Of a stretch of 21,103 bases of DNA, positions 9,910 through 17,708 are shown in pieces. This DNA is from CAYJXJ01 sp964374095 (lineage in GTDB: Bacteria; Elusimicrobiota; Elusimicrobia; UBA1565; UBA9628): positions 1-21,103 of the forward strand of contig CAYJXJ010000072.1 of assembly GCA_964374095.1 (NCBI GenBank), read 5' to 3'. The first letter of the stretch is position 1. Each line of letters begins with the position of its first letter. Made by a program: the position numbers and the translations under genes. Below the pieces are notes generated by a model, which was given only the letters and a program-made list of their open reading frames with translations, was not told the DNA's origin and did not search any database.

Positions 9910-9948
9910 CGCCCCGACCGGCGGACCCGGGCTGATCGCGCAGGAACC

Positions 9949-11187
9949 TTAACGCCCGATCAGTCCCGAGAGCCGTTCCAACCCATCCTTGACGGCCGCC
10001 TCGGGCGGGCCGAAGGAGAAGCGCACGTGGGAGCGAAAGCGCGAGACGCGGCTGGAGCGCCGCTTGCCGGGATTGACGTCGAAGAACTCGCCCGGCACCG
10101 TGATCACCTTGGCGTCCAGGGCTTTCTTAAAGAACCCCATGCCCGTATTGAACGGCTCGGGAAGGACCTCCACCGAACCCCAACAGTAAAAGGTGCCTTC
10201 CGGCTCAGCGCATCGCACGCCCATCGCACGCAACCCATCCAACATGATCCGGCGCTTTCGCCGGAAGGCGGCTTGAATCGCGGCGGCCTCCGCGGCCGCG
10301 CGCGCCGGCGTCACCAACTCCAGGGCCGCGCGCTGAAGCGGCCGAGGTCCGCCCCCGTCCAGGAAGGAGCCGGCCGACGACGCCGCCTCGATGAGCGCCT
10401 TGGGACCCACGATCCAACTCACCCGCCAGCCGGGGTAGCGCCAGTTCTTGGTCAGACCGTCGAGGATCACGACGGGATCGCGGTCCACGTCCGAGACGTA
10501 GGCCGCGGCGCTCGCCGGCTCTCCCGAGTTCCAGACGTAGTGGGAGTAGAACTCATCGAGTATGAGCGCGCAGTCAAGCTCGCGCCCCGCCGCGACCCAG
10601 CTCTCCAGCTCGGCACCCGCCACGGTTTTTCCGGTCGGGTTGCAGGGGTTGGAGGCCAGGATCGCGCCCAAACCCCGGCCCATGATCTCATGCCTCAGGT
10701 CTTCAACGCTGAAGGCGTAGCCGCGCTCGGGCTCACGGAGAATCGGGATCGCGGTGAAGCTGCGCATGATGTCAAGCAGTTCCTCATAGGCGGTGTAGTC
10801 GGGGAGAAAATGCCCGAGATTCACGTGACCCAACGAAGCCGCCACGCGGGTCAGCGCCGCCCGCCCGCCGCCCGCGATCGCGACGTTTTCAGCCGTGTAG
10901 CGGCTGCCGAGCCCCTTGCGGCAGCGCTCGTTGTAGAGCCCGGCCACCGCCTCGCGAAGCTCCCAGATGCCCGGCACCGGCGCGTATTCAAGATCCTTCG
11001 GATCGATGCTGACGCTTTGCAGGCGCGGCGGGCCGCCGTCCAGGGGCCCCGTCTCGGGCATGCCCTGGCCGAGATTGGCCCAGTCCGGGTCGTCGGCCTT
11101 ATAACCGCGCTTGGCCGCCTCGGTCATGACAAAGATCACCCCGGTTCGCGGCACGGTCCGAAACGCCGACGGGCGAGCCTCTGACAT
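9949..11187 (-). CDS. PLP-dependent class I/II aminotransferase
   Basis: A 412-residue fold-type I aminotransferase. The Schiff-base lysine is K247 in LTKNWRYPGWR. Other cofactor and substrate residues visible are N183 in SNPCNPTGK, D211/Y214 in LDEFYSHY, R255 and the carboxylate-binding R389 in HVRFSFG. The family transfers amino groups between an amino acid (aspartate, alanine or aromatic) and 2-oxoglutarate; the substrate cannot be fixed here. The start ATG 11185-11187 shares its A with the carA stop (TGATG), and a perfect inverted repeat is centred on this junction. The frame stays open to 11292, but that extension lies inside carA and is proline/arginine-rich, so it was rejected. An aspartate-type enzyme would fit beside pyrimidine and threonine synthesis, but this is inference. 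Confidence 0.88.
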   Translation of the reverse strand: MSEARPSAFRTVPRTGVIFVMTEAAKRGYKADDPDWANLGQGMPETGPLDGGPPRLQSVSIDPKDLEYAPVPGIWELREAVAGLYNERCRKGLGSRYTAENVAIAGGGRAALTRVAASLGHVNLGHFLPDYTAYEELLDIMRSFTAIPILREPERGYAFSVEDLRHEIMGRGLGAILASNPCNPTGKTVAGAELESWVAAGRELDCALILDEFYSHYVWNSGEPASAAAYVSDVDRDPVVILDGLTKNWRYPGWRVSWIVGPKALIEAASSAGSFLDGGGPRPLQRAALELVTPARAAAEAAAIQAAFRRKRRIMLDGLRAMGVRCAEPEGTFYCWGSVEVLPEPFNTGMGFFKKALDAKVITVPGEFFDVNPGKRRSSRVSRFRSHVRFSFGPPEAAVKDGLERLSGLIGR

Positions 11188-11219
11188 CAGAGGCTCTGGG
11201 CGAACTCCCGAAGGAGTTC
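11175..11219 (-). promoter_or_regulatory. Two tandem hairpins at the carA-aminotransferase junction
   Basis: On the minus strand, GAACTCC-TTCG-GGAGTTC (11202-11219) forms a 7-bp stem closed by a cUUCGg tetraloop. It is followed by GAGCCTCTGA-TG-TCAGAGGCTC (11175-11196), a perfect 10-bp inverted repeat with the carA stop and aminotransferase start at its centre. A ribosome finishing carA would open the second structure, which suggests coupling control. No experimental support is implied. Confidence 0.55.
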
Positions 11220-12275
11220 CCGGCCTTCCCGCGGGCCGGGGCCGCCCTCGGGATGGAATTGATAAGCCGCCACCGGCCTTCGCCGGTGGCAAAAGCCCTC
11301 CACGGTGCCGTCATTGAGACTGCGGTGAGTCAGTTTAAAGTCCGGCGGCAAGGAATCCCCGCGCACGGCGAAGCCATGATTTTGCGTCGTTATCAGTATC
11401 CGTCCCGAGGCCTCATCCCGCACCGGGTGATTGGCGCCATGGTGCCCGAATTTGAGCTTGTAGGTACGGCCCCCCGCCGCCAGTCCGAGTATTTGATGCC
11501 CGAGGCATATGCCGAGCAGAGGCCGTCCCCATTCCAACAGCGCCCGGACTTCCCGGATCTCCGAGGTCATGGCTCCGGGGTCGCCGGGCCCGTTGGAGAG
11601 GACCACGCCGTCGGGTTCGCAGGCCATGATCTCCCGCGCCGAGACGTCCGCCGGGAAGAGCTTGAGCCGGCAGCCATGCTCCGCCAAGGATTCCAACAGC
11701 GACCGCTTGACCCCGTAGTCGAGCACAGCCACGCGCCGCCGGCCCGTCCAGGGACGATCCGCCCAAAGCATCGGACCCTTGACGGTGACCTCGCGCGCCA
11801 ACGACAAACCCGTCATGGCGGGGACTCGCCGCGCCCGGGCGATCAATGCCCGCTCCGAAACCCGCCCGCTCGCCACGACTCCCCGGAGCGCCCCCCGGCG
11901 CCGGAGGGCGAGCGTGATCTCGCGCGTGGGCAGACCGGCTATCCCGACGATGCCGTGTCTTTTCAGGAAGGTTCCCAAGACCAGGCGGCCGTCGGCCCGG
12001 GTCGGCTCCAGGGTCGCGTCCGAAACAATGAAGCCGGCCACCCCCGGACGACCCCGCTCGAAATCCTTGGGCTGAATGCCGTGGTTGCCCACGTGTGGGT
12101 AGGTCTCCACCACGATCTGTCCATGGAAGGAGGGATCCGTGAGCACCTCGACGTAGCCTGTCATCGCAGTCGTAAAGACCACCTCGCCCCCCGAGACGCC
12201 TTCGGCGCCGAAGGACCATCCCTCGTACACCTCCCCCGTCTCCAGGGCCAGCATTCCCCTCCGGCGGACGCTCAT
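11187..12275 (-). CDS. carA: Carbamoyl-phosphate synthase small (glutaminase) subunit
   Basis: A 362-residue glutamine amidotransferase subunit that hydrolyses glutamine and channels ammonia to CarB. The N-terminal CPSase_sm domain has EVVFTTAMTGYVEVLTDPS and YPHVGNHG. The class I glutaminase domain has LSNGPGDP, nucleophile C257 in GICLGHQ, KFGHHGANHP, TQNHGFAV, and H341/E343 in QFHPEGGPGP. Length is near the usual 360-380. ATG 12275 is chosen because MSVRRRGMLALETGE matches the family start and a TATACT box lies 9 nt upstream. Frame extension to 12392 would run into the divergent gene. It is first gene of a two-gene unit with the aminotransferase and is separate from carB, which lies about 4 kb away in convergent orientation. 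Confidence 0.95.
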   Translation of the reverse strand: MSVRRRGMLALETGEVYEGWSFGAEGVSGGEVVFTTAMTGYVEVLTDPSFHGQIVVETYPHVGNHGIQPKDFERGRPGVAGFIVSDATLEPTRADGRLVLGTFLKRHGIVGIAGLPTREITLALRRRGALRGVVASGRVSERALIARARRVPAMTGLSLAREVTVKGPMLWADRPWTGRRRVAVLDYGVKRSLLESLAEHGCRLKLFPADVSAREIMACEPDGVVLSNGPGDPGAMTSEIREVRALLEWGRPLLGICLGHQILGLAAGGRTYKLKFGHHGANHPVRDEASGRILITTQNHGFAVRGDSLPPDFKLTHRSLNDGTVEGFCHRRRPVAAYQFHPEGGPGPREGRELLREFAQSL

Positions 12276-12284
12276 GGCTAAATC

Positions 12285-12292
12285 AGTATAAT
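12285..12292. promoter_or_regulatory. Overlapping divergent -10 boxes (carA / GT-C-like gene)
   Basis: The 8 bp AGTATAAT hold TATAAT on the plus strand (12287-12292), 7 nt before GTG 12300, and TATACT on the minus strand (12290-12285), 9 nt before the carA ATG 12275. Predicted transcription starts lie at or within 3 nt of both start codons. The two -10 elements share four base pairs, so the polymerases would compete. No clear -35 is seen on either side. Confidence 0.65.
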
Positions 12293-12299
12293 AAAATCG

Positions 12300-14267
12300 G
12301 TGAAAATCCTCCCGTATCTTGGAGCCGCCACGGGCTTTTGCGCCCTGGCCGTGCTCTGGAGTTGGCCGCTGCCCGGCGTGTTTTTCACCCATTTCGTCGG
12401 GGCCTCCCGAATCTCCTCGGATTTCTCGGTCTACGCCTGGAACCTATGGTATTTCAGCTACGCCCTCACCGAGGGCTTGAACCCCCTCTGGACCGACCAT
12501 CTCTATTGGCCTTACGGCGGCAACCTCATCCTGCATCACTACAGTCTGTTCCACGACATGCTCGCTTATTTCCTTCAGCCCCGGCTCGGCCTGCCCGGCA
12601 CCTACAACCTCCTGGTCCTGCTGGGACTGGCCGTCGGCGCATTCGGGGCCTTCCTGCTCGCGCGCGACTGGGGAGCGTCCTGGGGGCCGGCCTTCGTGGC
12701 GGGGGCCGCCTTCGGATTCGCCCCCGCCACGACCAACACCCTCATCCAAGGCACGAGCCTCGACAACCTGGGGCTTTACGGCCTGCCTTATTTCGTGTGG
12801 TTTCTCATGCGGGCCGACCGGGACGGGAGGCTCCGGGACGCTTTTCTCGCCGCCTTGGCCTTGACCTGGGTTTGGACCTACAACTACTACTTCTTCCTCT
12901 TCTCCGTGACGTTGATTCCCGTGCTCTACGCGGCCCTGCGCCGGCCTCTCTCGCTGGAAGCGACGCGACGCGCGGCTTCACCCGCGATGAAGGTCGCGCG
13001 GCGATTTCTCGAAACCGGATTGGTTCTCGCGTTTGCGGCCGTGCTGCGGGCTTTGGCCCAGGGACAGGTGGAATGGCACGGGGACGGATCGTTTGGACGA
13101 CTCCTTGCCTACGTGGCGCCGTATTTGGTTTTTTGGGGCCTCTTGGCGGCGAGGCTTGGGCTCGGTTGGATGGTACGGGTGAGGTTTAACGCGGAGGCGT
13201 ATAGGCCGAAGGCATTAGCCCCGTATCTTGGCATCTTCGGCCTATGGGTGGCTATTAACTTCCCCATGATTTTGGCCGTCCTCTATTTCATGGCCACCGG
13301 CGACTACGGAACGACGCCGCGGCCCTGGCGGGGCGGCGGCATGCCCTTCGATCCTCTTAGCCTTCTCATCAACGAGCCCTATCATCCCCTATGGGGAGGG
13401 GCGATCCGCGCGCTCGGCCCCTACGGCATCTCCCTGGGCTTGGGGCAGGCCGTGTCGCTGGGCCTGCTGCCGCTGGCCGCCGCGGCATGGCTGTGGAAGC
13501 AGCGGCCCAAGGATCCCTGGGTTCTGGCGTGGATGGCCGGGGCGGTCTGGACCGCGGTGCTCACCATGGGCCCGTGGCTCAAGCTCGCCGGGGTGCACAC
13601 CTACCTCCCGCTGCCGTTTTACTTCCTGCACCTGCTTCCGGTCTTCAACAACCTCCAGCACGGCTACAATTGCGTCAAGCTCACGAATCTATTCCTGGCC
13701 TTGATTTTGGCGGCCGCGCTCACTGAAATTCGCCGGAGGCTGCCCGCGCGGCGGGCGGCGTGGGTCCCGGCCGCGGCGCTGTTGGCCGTGGCGTTCGAGT
13801 TCGCCCACAGCGGGCTGCCGGCGGAGTCATTCGAAGCCCCTCCCCTCCTCGGGCGCATCGGAAATCTCCCGCGCGGGGCGATGCTCCCCCTGCCGGTCGG
13901 CGCGGTGTTCAACGGTCTCTCGGCCACGGGGGCGATCGGACGGAGCACCCTCATGGCCCACCATCAAGCGGCTTTCCGACAGCCGATCGTGGGGGGAACG
14001 CTGTGGCGGGTCTCGCGGCGGGTGTACGAGCGCATGCTCGCCGATCCTTTTCTCCAAGATTTGATTGCCGCCCAAAATGGAGGCGCGCCTTCGGCGCGCC
14101 TCCGGGATCGGGCCTCGGTCTCCCGCTACCTCCGCGAGAACCGCCTCACCTACGTGCTCATCGACATCTCCGATACGCCCGCCGCGCTCCAAGCGGCCGT
14201 GGGGAACCGCTGGCCGCTCAAGCTCATCGATCAAGACGAGCGCCGACGCCTCTATCGGGTGCTATGA
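12300..14267 (+). CDS. Polytopic membrane protein, GT-C/YfhO-like glycosyltransferase candidate
   Basis: A 655-residue protein with many hydrophobic segments (roughly 10-14 helices) and a short soluble C-terminal part. An acidic residue in the first periplasmic loop (D41 in RISSDFSVYAWNLWYF) followed by aromatic-rich loops (LYWPYGGNLILHHYSLFHD) is the layout of GT-C enzymes that use polyprenyl-phosphate sugars. Assignment is by topology, not by a diagnostic motif. Residues about 275-330 contain a repeated APYL-hydrophobic pattern encoded by less GC-rich DNA. GTG 12300 lies 7 nt after a TATAAT box with no room for a Shine-Dalgarno, implying a leaderless mRNA. The stop overlaps the next glycosyltransferase (ATGA). 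Likely role: surface glycan assembly or lipid-linked sugar transfer. Confidence 0.7.
   Translation: MKILPYLGAATGFCALAVLWSWPLPGVFFTHFVGASRISSDFSVYAWNLWYFSYALTEGLNPLWTDHLYWPYGGNLILHHYSLFHDMLAYFLQPRLGLPGTYNLLVLLGLAVGAFGAFLLARDWGASWGPAFVAGAAFGFAPATTNTLIQGTSLDNLGLYGLPYFVWFLMRADRDGRLRDAFLAALALTWVWTYNYYFFLFSVTLIPVLYAALRRPLSLEATRRAASPAMKVARRFLETGLVLAFAAVLRALAQGQVEWHGDGSFGRLLAYVAPYLVFWGLLAARLGLGWMVRVRFNAEAYRPKALAPYLGIFGLWVAINFPMILAVLYFMATGDYGTTPRPWRGGGMPFDPLSLLINEPYHPLWGGAIRALGPYGISLGLGQAVSLGLLPLAAAAWLWKQRPKDPWVLAWMAGAVWTAVLTMGPWLKLAGVHTYLPLPFYFLHLLPVFNNLQHGYNCVKLTNLFLALILAAALTEIRRRLPARRAAWVPAAALLAVAFEFAHSGLPAESFEAPPLLGRIGNLPRGAMLPLPVGAVFNGLSATGAIGRSTLMAHHQAAFRQPIVGGTLWRVSRRVYERMLADPFLQDLIAAQNGGAPSARLRDRASVSRYLRENRLTYVLIDISDTPAALQAAVGNRWPLKLIDQDERRRLYRVL
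13201..13245. repeat. 11-bp inverted repeat inside the GT-C-like gene
   Basis: ATAGGCCGAAG (13201-13211) and CTTCGGCCTAT (13235-13245) are perfect reverse complements 23 nt apart, within a locally less GC-rich coding stretch. Confidence 0.6.
14079..14103. repeat. Perfect 11-bp hairpin inside the GT-C-like gene
   Basis: GGAGGCGCGCC-TTC-GGCGCGCCTCC is a perfect 11-bp stem with a 3-nt loop, in the 3' part of the coding region (residues about GGAPSARLR). It is stable enough to slow polymerase or ribosomes and is unusually perfect for coding DNA. Confidence 0.7.
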
Positions 14268-15292
14268 CCGCAGGGAATGGTTCGACTCCGTTCTTCTCGA
14301 TCGTCCTGCCCACCTACAACCGGGCGCACATGCTGCCCAGCGCCCTGGAGACCGTCCGGCGCCAAACCTTCACGGACTACGAGGCGCTGATCGTCGACGA
14401 CGGGTCCACCGATGATACCCCGGCCATGATCCAAGAATGGCTGCGGGACACGCGGCTCAAGTATAAGCGCCTGGAAAAAAACATCGGCAACATGCATTGC
14501 CGCAACCTGGCCCTCGAGATGGCCTCCGGAACCTGGATCACCAACATCGATTCCGACGACTTCTGGCTGCCGCGGCGCCTGGAGAACTTCGCCCGCCACG
14601 CCCAAGAGCACCCGCGCCACGGCTTCGTATTCTCCAACAGCTATTACCACCGCTTCGGCCGCATCATCGACAGGGCTTTCGCGCCCGACCGCCCCATCCA
14701 GGAAGGCCGCGTGCCGGGGCACTACGCCGTCGCGATGGAGTTCCTGCCGTATCTGACCACCAGCCTCGCCATCCCCCGGGCGCACTATCAGAAGTACGGC
14801 CACTACCGCAAGGACATCGTCATCCTCGACAACGAGCTCTACGCCCGCATGCTGGCCGACGGGGTGGAGGTGGGGGTGATCCGCGAGCCCCTGGCCGTTC
14901 GCCGCATCCACGAGGGCCAGGTCACGCACAAGTGGATCGAGGAGTACCCTGAAGCGGTGGAGGCCCTGAAGGTCTCGGGAGCCTCCCCGGAAGTCCTGGA
15001 AGCGGAAAGGGAGAAGCTGGTCTATGAGGTGGCGAACTACCTGATCCGCGCCATCGAGCCCGCCAAGGCCCGAGAGTTCATGCTCAAGGAGCTGGGAAAC
15101 AAAGCGCGCGCCTCCCCACTATATCGCCAGGCCTTGCTGCCGGCCTGGCTCCTGGCCGCGGCCAAGACCGGCCGCCGCTGGTGGCTCACCGCGCGCCACC
15201 ACCCGTTCTTCGCCTCGCCGGAACTGCTCGAGGTCTACGCCCTGATCGACCCGCTCATCGCGCGGGAGCGTCGGCCGGGATCGGCGGCCTGA
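14264..15292 (+). CDS. Family 2 glycosyltransferase
   Basis: A 342-residue GT-A glycosyltransferase. FSIVLPTYNR at 11-20, VDDGSTDDT (44-52) and the DxD-like site NIDSDDFWLPRRLE (D96-D99) are canonical for GT2 enzymes of surface-polysaccharide loci. The C-terminal roughly 110 residues are helical with one moderately hydrophobic stretch (LLPAWLLAAA), and no clear multi-span domain is seen. ATG 14264 overlaps the stop of the upstream membrane protein (ATGA), so the two are coupled; longer readings back to 13760 lie in another frame of the membrane gene and are not coding. Donor and acceptor are unknown. A perfect palindrome begins 6 nt after the stop. Confidence 0.88.
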   Translation: MTAGNGSTPFFSIVLPTYNRAHMLPSALETVRRQTFTDYEALIVDDGSTDDTPAMIQEWLRDTRLKYKRLEKNIGNMHCRNLALEMASGTWITNIDSDDFWLPRRLENFARHAQEHPRHGFVFSNSYYHRFGRIIDRAFAPDRPIQEGRVPGHYAVAMEFLPYLTTSLAIPRAHYQKYGHYRKDIVILDNELYARMLADGVEVGVIREPLAVRRIHEGQVTHKWIEEYPEAVEALKVSGASPEVLEAEREKLVYEVANYLIRAIEPAKAREFMLKELGNKARASPLYRQALLPAWLLAAAKTGRRWWLTARHHPFFASPELLEVYALIDPLIARERRPGSAA

Positions 15293-15298
15293 CGGCGT

Positions 15299-15320
15299 CA
15301 ACTGTACGCGCGTACAGTTG
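15299..15320. repeat. 22-bp perfect palindrome, copy 1
   Basis: The core AACTGTACGCGCGTACAGTT plus one C/G pair at the ends is perfectly palindromic. An identical copy is at 20025-20046. It lies between the glycosyltransferase stop and the hom promoter. The two copies bracket the hom-thrC-thrB-lysC operon. It could be a dimeric-regulator operator, a REP-like repeat or a terminator-type hairpin; there is no T-run next to it. Confidence 0.9.
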
Positions 15321-15364
15321 CCCAGCGCTTGAGCCAGCCATCCTGATGATTTGGCCCGATTTTG

Positions 15365-15370
15365 TACACT
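15365..15370 (+). promoter_or_regulatory. -10 box (TACACT) of the hom-thrC-thrB-lysC operon
   Basis: TACACT followed by 7 nt and then ATG 15378, the same spacing as the 12300 gene. It matches TATAAT at 4 of 6 positions and no clear -35 is seen, so this is a weaker call. Predicted mRNA would start at the hom ATG. The palindrome at 15299-15320 is 44 bp upstream. Confidence 0.45.
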
Positions 15371-15377
15371 AGCCGCC

Positions 15378-16688
15378 ATGCCCAAGGTGCCGTCCGAACC
15401 CATCATCAACGTCGCCATCGCGGGGTTGGGCTCCGTCGGACGCCGGACCGTCAAGCTCCTGCGGGAACACGGCCGTGGGTCACAGCAGCCGGCGGGCGCC
15501 AGGCTCATCGTCGCCGCGGTGGCCGACCGGAGGGCTCGCCGGGAAGCCCGCTCGCTCGGCCTGCCCGCCTCGGTGCGCCGCGAGACCGCTCCGGAGCGGC
15601 TCCTCGATTATCCCCCCGAAATCCTGGTCGAATTGTTGGGCGGGCTCGAAACACCCCGGCGGCTCGTGCTCGCCGCCCTGCGGCGCGGGGTGAGCGTCGT
15701 CACCGCCAACAAGCGCCTGCTGGCGCACTGCTGGTCGGAGCTCGAGCAGGCGCGGCGCGCGAGCGGCGCTCGGCTCTACTTCGAAGCGAGCGTGGCCGGC
15801 GGCATCCCCATACTCTCGGCCCTCGAGAAGGGCCTCGCCGCCAACCGCATCCAATCGGTGCACGGCATCCTCAACGGCACCACCAATTACATCCTCAGCC
15901 GCGCCGAGCAGGGAGTCGCTCCCGCCGAAGCCCTTAAGGAGGCCCAGCGGCTGGGCCTGGCCGAAAAGGACCCAACGTTAGACCTCAACGGCACGGACAC
16001 CGCCCATAAAGTCTGCGTGCTGGCCTCGTTGTTGACCGGATCGGGACTCGATCCGGAATCCATACCGCGGCAGGGGATCACGGAGGTCCGGCGGGAAGAC
16101 GCGGCCTTCGCGTCAACCGAGCTCGGCCGCACCGTGAGGCTGCTGGGCACCCTCAAGCTGCACTGGGGCGCGGGGAGGGTTCGCCTCGAAGCGCACGTCG
16201 CCCCGACCTTGGTGCCACTGAGCCATCCCTTGGCCGCGGTGCGCGGCGAATACAACGCCGTGCTGGTCAATGCTTCGGAGGCGGGAGACCAAATGTTCTA
16301 CGGCAAGGGCGCGGGACCGGGCCCCGCGGCCAGCGCGGTGGTCTCGGACGTGCTCATGCTGACGCGCGATCTGCTGGGCGCGGCCGCGCCGGTTCCGCGC
16401 CCGGCCCGACGCGTGACGCTCTCGCCCCCCGGAGACTCGGTCGCCTCGTATTACCTGCGCCTGCGGGCCGACGACCGGCCCGGCGTGCTCGCCGCGATCT
16501 CGCGCGCCTTGGCCGACCAGCGGGTCTCGATTGCGACCATCCACCAAAGCCCCTCGGGCCGCGGACGAGCGCCGGTCATGATCACGACCCATCCCGCCCC
16601 CCAGCGCCGCTTTTCGGCCGCGGTGGGGCGGATTCTCGCCTCGGGGGCGGTCGAGCGCGGCCACGCGGTGATGCGCCTGCTGGAATGA
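15378..16688 (+). CDS. hom: Homoserine dehydrogenase with C-terminal ACT domain
   Basis: A 436-residue enzyme reducing aspartate semialdehyde to homoserine with NAD(P)H. The Rossmann motif VAIAGLGSVGRR is at 12-23, followed by TANKRLLA, then the catalytic-domain blocks FEASVAGGIPI, HGILNGTTNYIL and DPTLDLNGTDTAHK. A C-terminal ACT domain (YYLRLRADDRPGVLAAIS... to the end) normally carries threonine feedback. The chosen ATG 15378 gives a few residues before the Rossmann strand; a TTG at 15351 would add nine and falls upstream of the predicted transcription start. First gene of the threonine operon; its stop overlaps thrC (ATGA). Confidence 0.95.
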   Translation: MPKVPSEPIINVAIAGLGSVGRRTVKLLREHGRGSQQPAGARLIVAAVADRRARREARSLGLPASVRRETAPERLLDYPPEILVELLGGLETPRRLVLAALRRGVSVVTANKRLLAHCWSELEQARRASGARLYFEASVAGGIPILSALEKGLAANRIQSVHGILNGTTNYILSRAEQGVAPAEALKEAQRLGLAEKDPTLDLNGTDTAHKVCVLASLLTGSGLDPESIPRQGITEVRREDAAFASTELGRTVRLLGTLKLHWGAGRVRLEAHVAPTLVPLSHPLAAVRGEYNAVLVNASEAGDQMFYGKGAGPGPAASAVVSDVLMLTRDLLGAAAPVPRPARRVTLSPPGDSVASYYLRLRADDRPGVLAAISRALADQRVSIATIHQSPSGRGRAPVMITTHPAPQRRFSAAVGRILASGAVERGHAVMRLLE

Positions 16689-17704
16689 AAGGACTCATCG
16701 CCCGGTACCGGGCGCGTCTCCCGGTCACCGACAAGACCCCGATCGTCACGCTCTGCGAGGGCTCGACCCCGCTCGTGCGGGCCGATCTCATCGCGGCCGA
16801 GGCCGGCCTGCCGCCCGGCTCGGTGCATTTGAAGATCGAAGGCGCCAACCCGACCGGCTCCTTCAAGGACCGCGGCATGACCGTGGCCGTGTCCAAGGCC
16901 CTCGAAGCCGGGGCCAAGGGGGTGCTGTGCGCCTCGACCGGCAACACCGCCGCCTCCGCGGCGGCCTATGCGGCACGGGCGGGACTCCGCTGCATTGTCT
17001 TCTTGCCCAAAGGGGCCGTCGCGCAGGGAAAGCTCGCCCAAGCCGTCATGCACGGGGCCGAGATCGTCGAGGTGCTCGGCAATTTCGACAAGGCCCTGGC
17101 CGCCGCCCTCGAGGCGGCGCGGACCTCGTCGTTTGCCGTCGTCAATTCGGTCAACCCCTACCGCCTGGAGGGGCAGAAGACCGCGGCCTTCGAGATTTCC
17201 GAGGAGCTTGGCTCGGCCCCCGATTTCCAGTTCATGCCCGTCGGCAACGCCGGCAACATCACGGCCTACTGGAAGGGCTACTGCGAGCTGGGCGACAAGC
17301 GTCCGCGGATGATGGGCTATCAGGCCGCCGGGGCGGCACCCCTGGTGATCGGCCGCGACGTCCTCAAGCCCCGGACCGTCGCCAGCGCCATCCGCATCGG
17401 GGCCCCGGTTTCCCGCGACGGGGCGCTCCGCGCGCGCGATGAATCCGCGGGCGTCATCGACTCCGTCACCGACCAGGAGATTTTGGCGGCCTGGCGGCTG
17501 CTGGCCGAGGGCGAGGGAATCTTCTGCGAACCCTCCAGCGCCGCGGGCGTGGCGGGCCTGCTCAAGTTCCGGAAACTCAAGCGCCCCATCAGCGGCTCGG
17601 TGGTCTGCATCCTGACCGGGCACGGCCTCAAGGATCCCGAGACTCCGCTCAAGCGCCGGTTCCGGCGCAAGGTCCTCGCGCCGGGGGGCCGCCTGCGGCT
17701 CTGA
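16685..17704 (+). CDS. thrC: Threonine synthase
   Basis: A 339-residue PLP fold-type II enzyme converting O-phosphohomoserine to threonine. The PLP lysine is K61 in NPTGSFKDRGM. The phosphate-binding S-T-G-N-T loop (CASTGNTAASAAAYAARAG) and a C-terminal EPSSAAGVAGLLKF segment are present. Its short length, without the extra N-terminal domain, places it with the compact class typical of Gram-positives and many environmental bacteria rather than the long E. coli type. ATG overlaps the hom stop by 4 nt and thrB starts 4 nt after its stop, so expression is tied to the operon. Confidence 0.94.
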   Translation: MKGLIARYRARLPVTDKTPIVTLCEGSTPLVRADLIAAEAGLPPGSVHLKIEGANPTGSFKDRGMTVAVSKALEAGAKGVLCASTGNTAASAAAYAARAGLRCIVFLPKGAVAQGKLAQAVMHGAEIVEVLGNFDKALAAALEAARTSSFAVVNSVNPYRLEGQKTAAFEISEELGSAPDFQFMPVGNAGNITAYWKGYCELGDKRPRMMGYQAAGAAPLVIGRDVLKPRTVASAIRIGAPVSRDGALRARDESAGVIDSVTDQEILAAWRLLAEGEGIFCEPSSAAGVAGLLKFRKLKRPISGSVVCILTGHGLKDPETPLKRRFRRKVLAPGGRLRL

Positions 17705-17708
17705 ACCC

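Noticed and set aside
11188..11292. N-terminal extension of the aminotransferase from 11292
   Set aside because: It is a shadow of carA; ATG 11185-11187 overlapping the carA stop is a far better start.
15299..15320. Palindrome as a LexA/SOS box (CTGT-N8-ACAG)
   Set aside because: It matches the enterobacterial core, but neither copy is next to a DNA-repair or mutagenesis gene, so the match alone is not enough.
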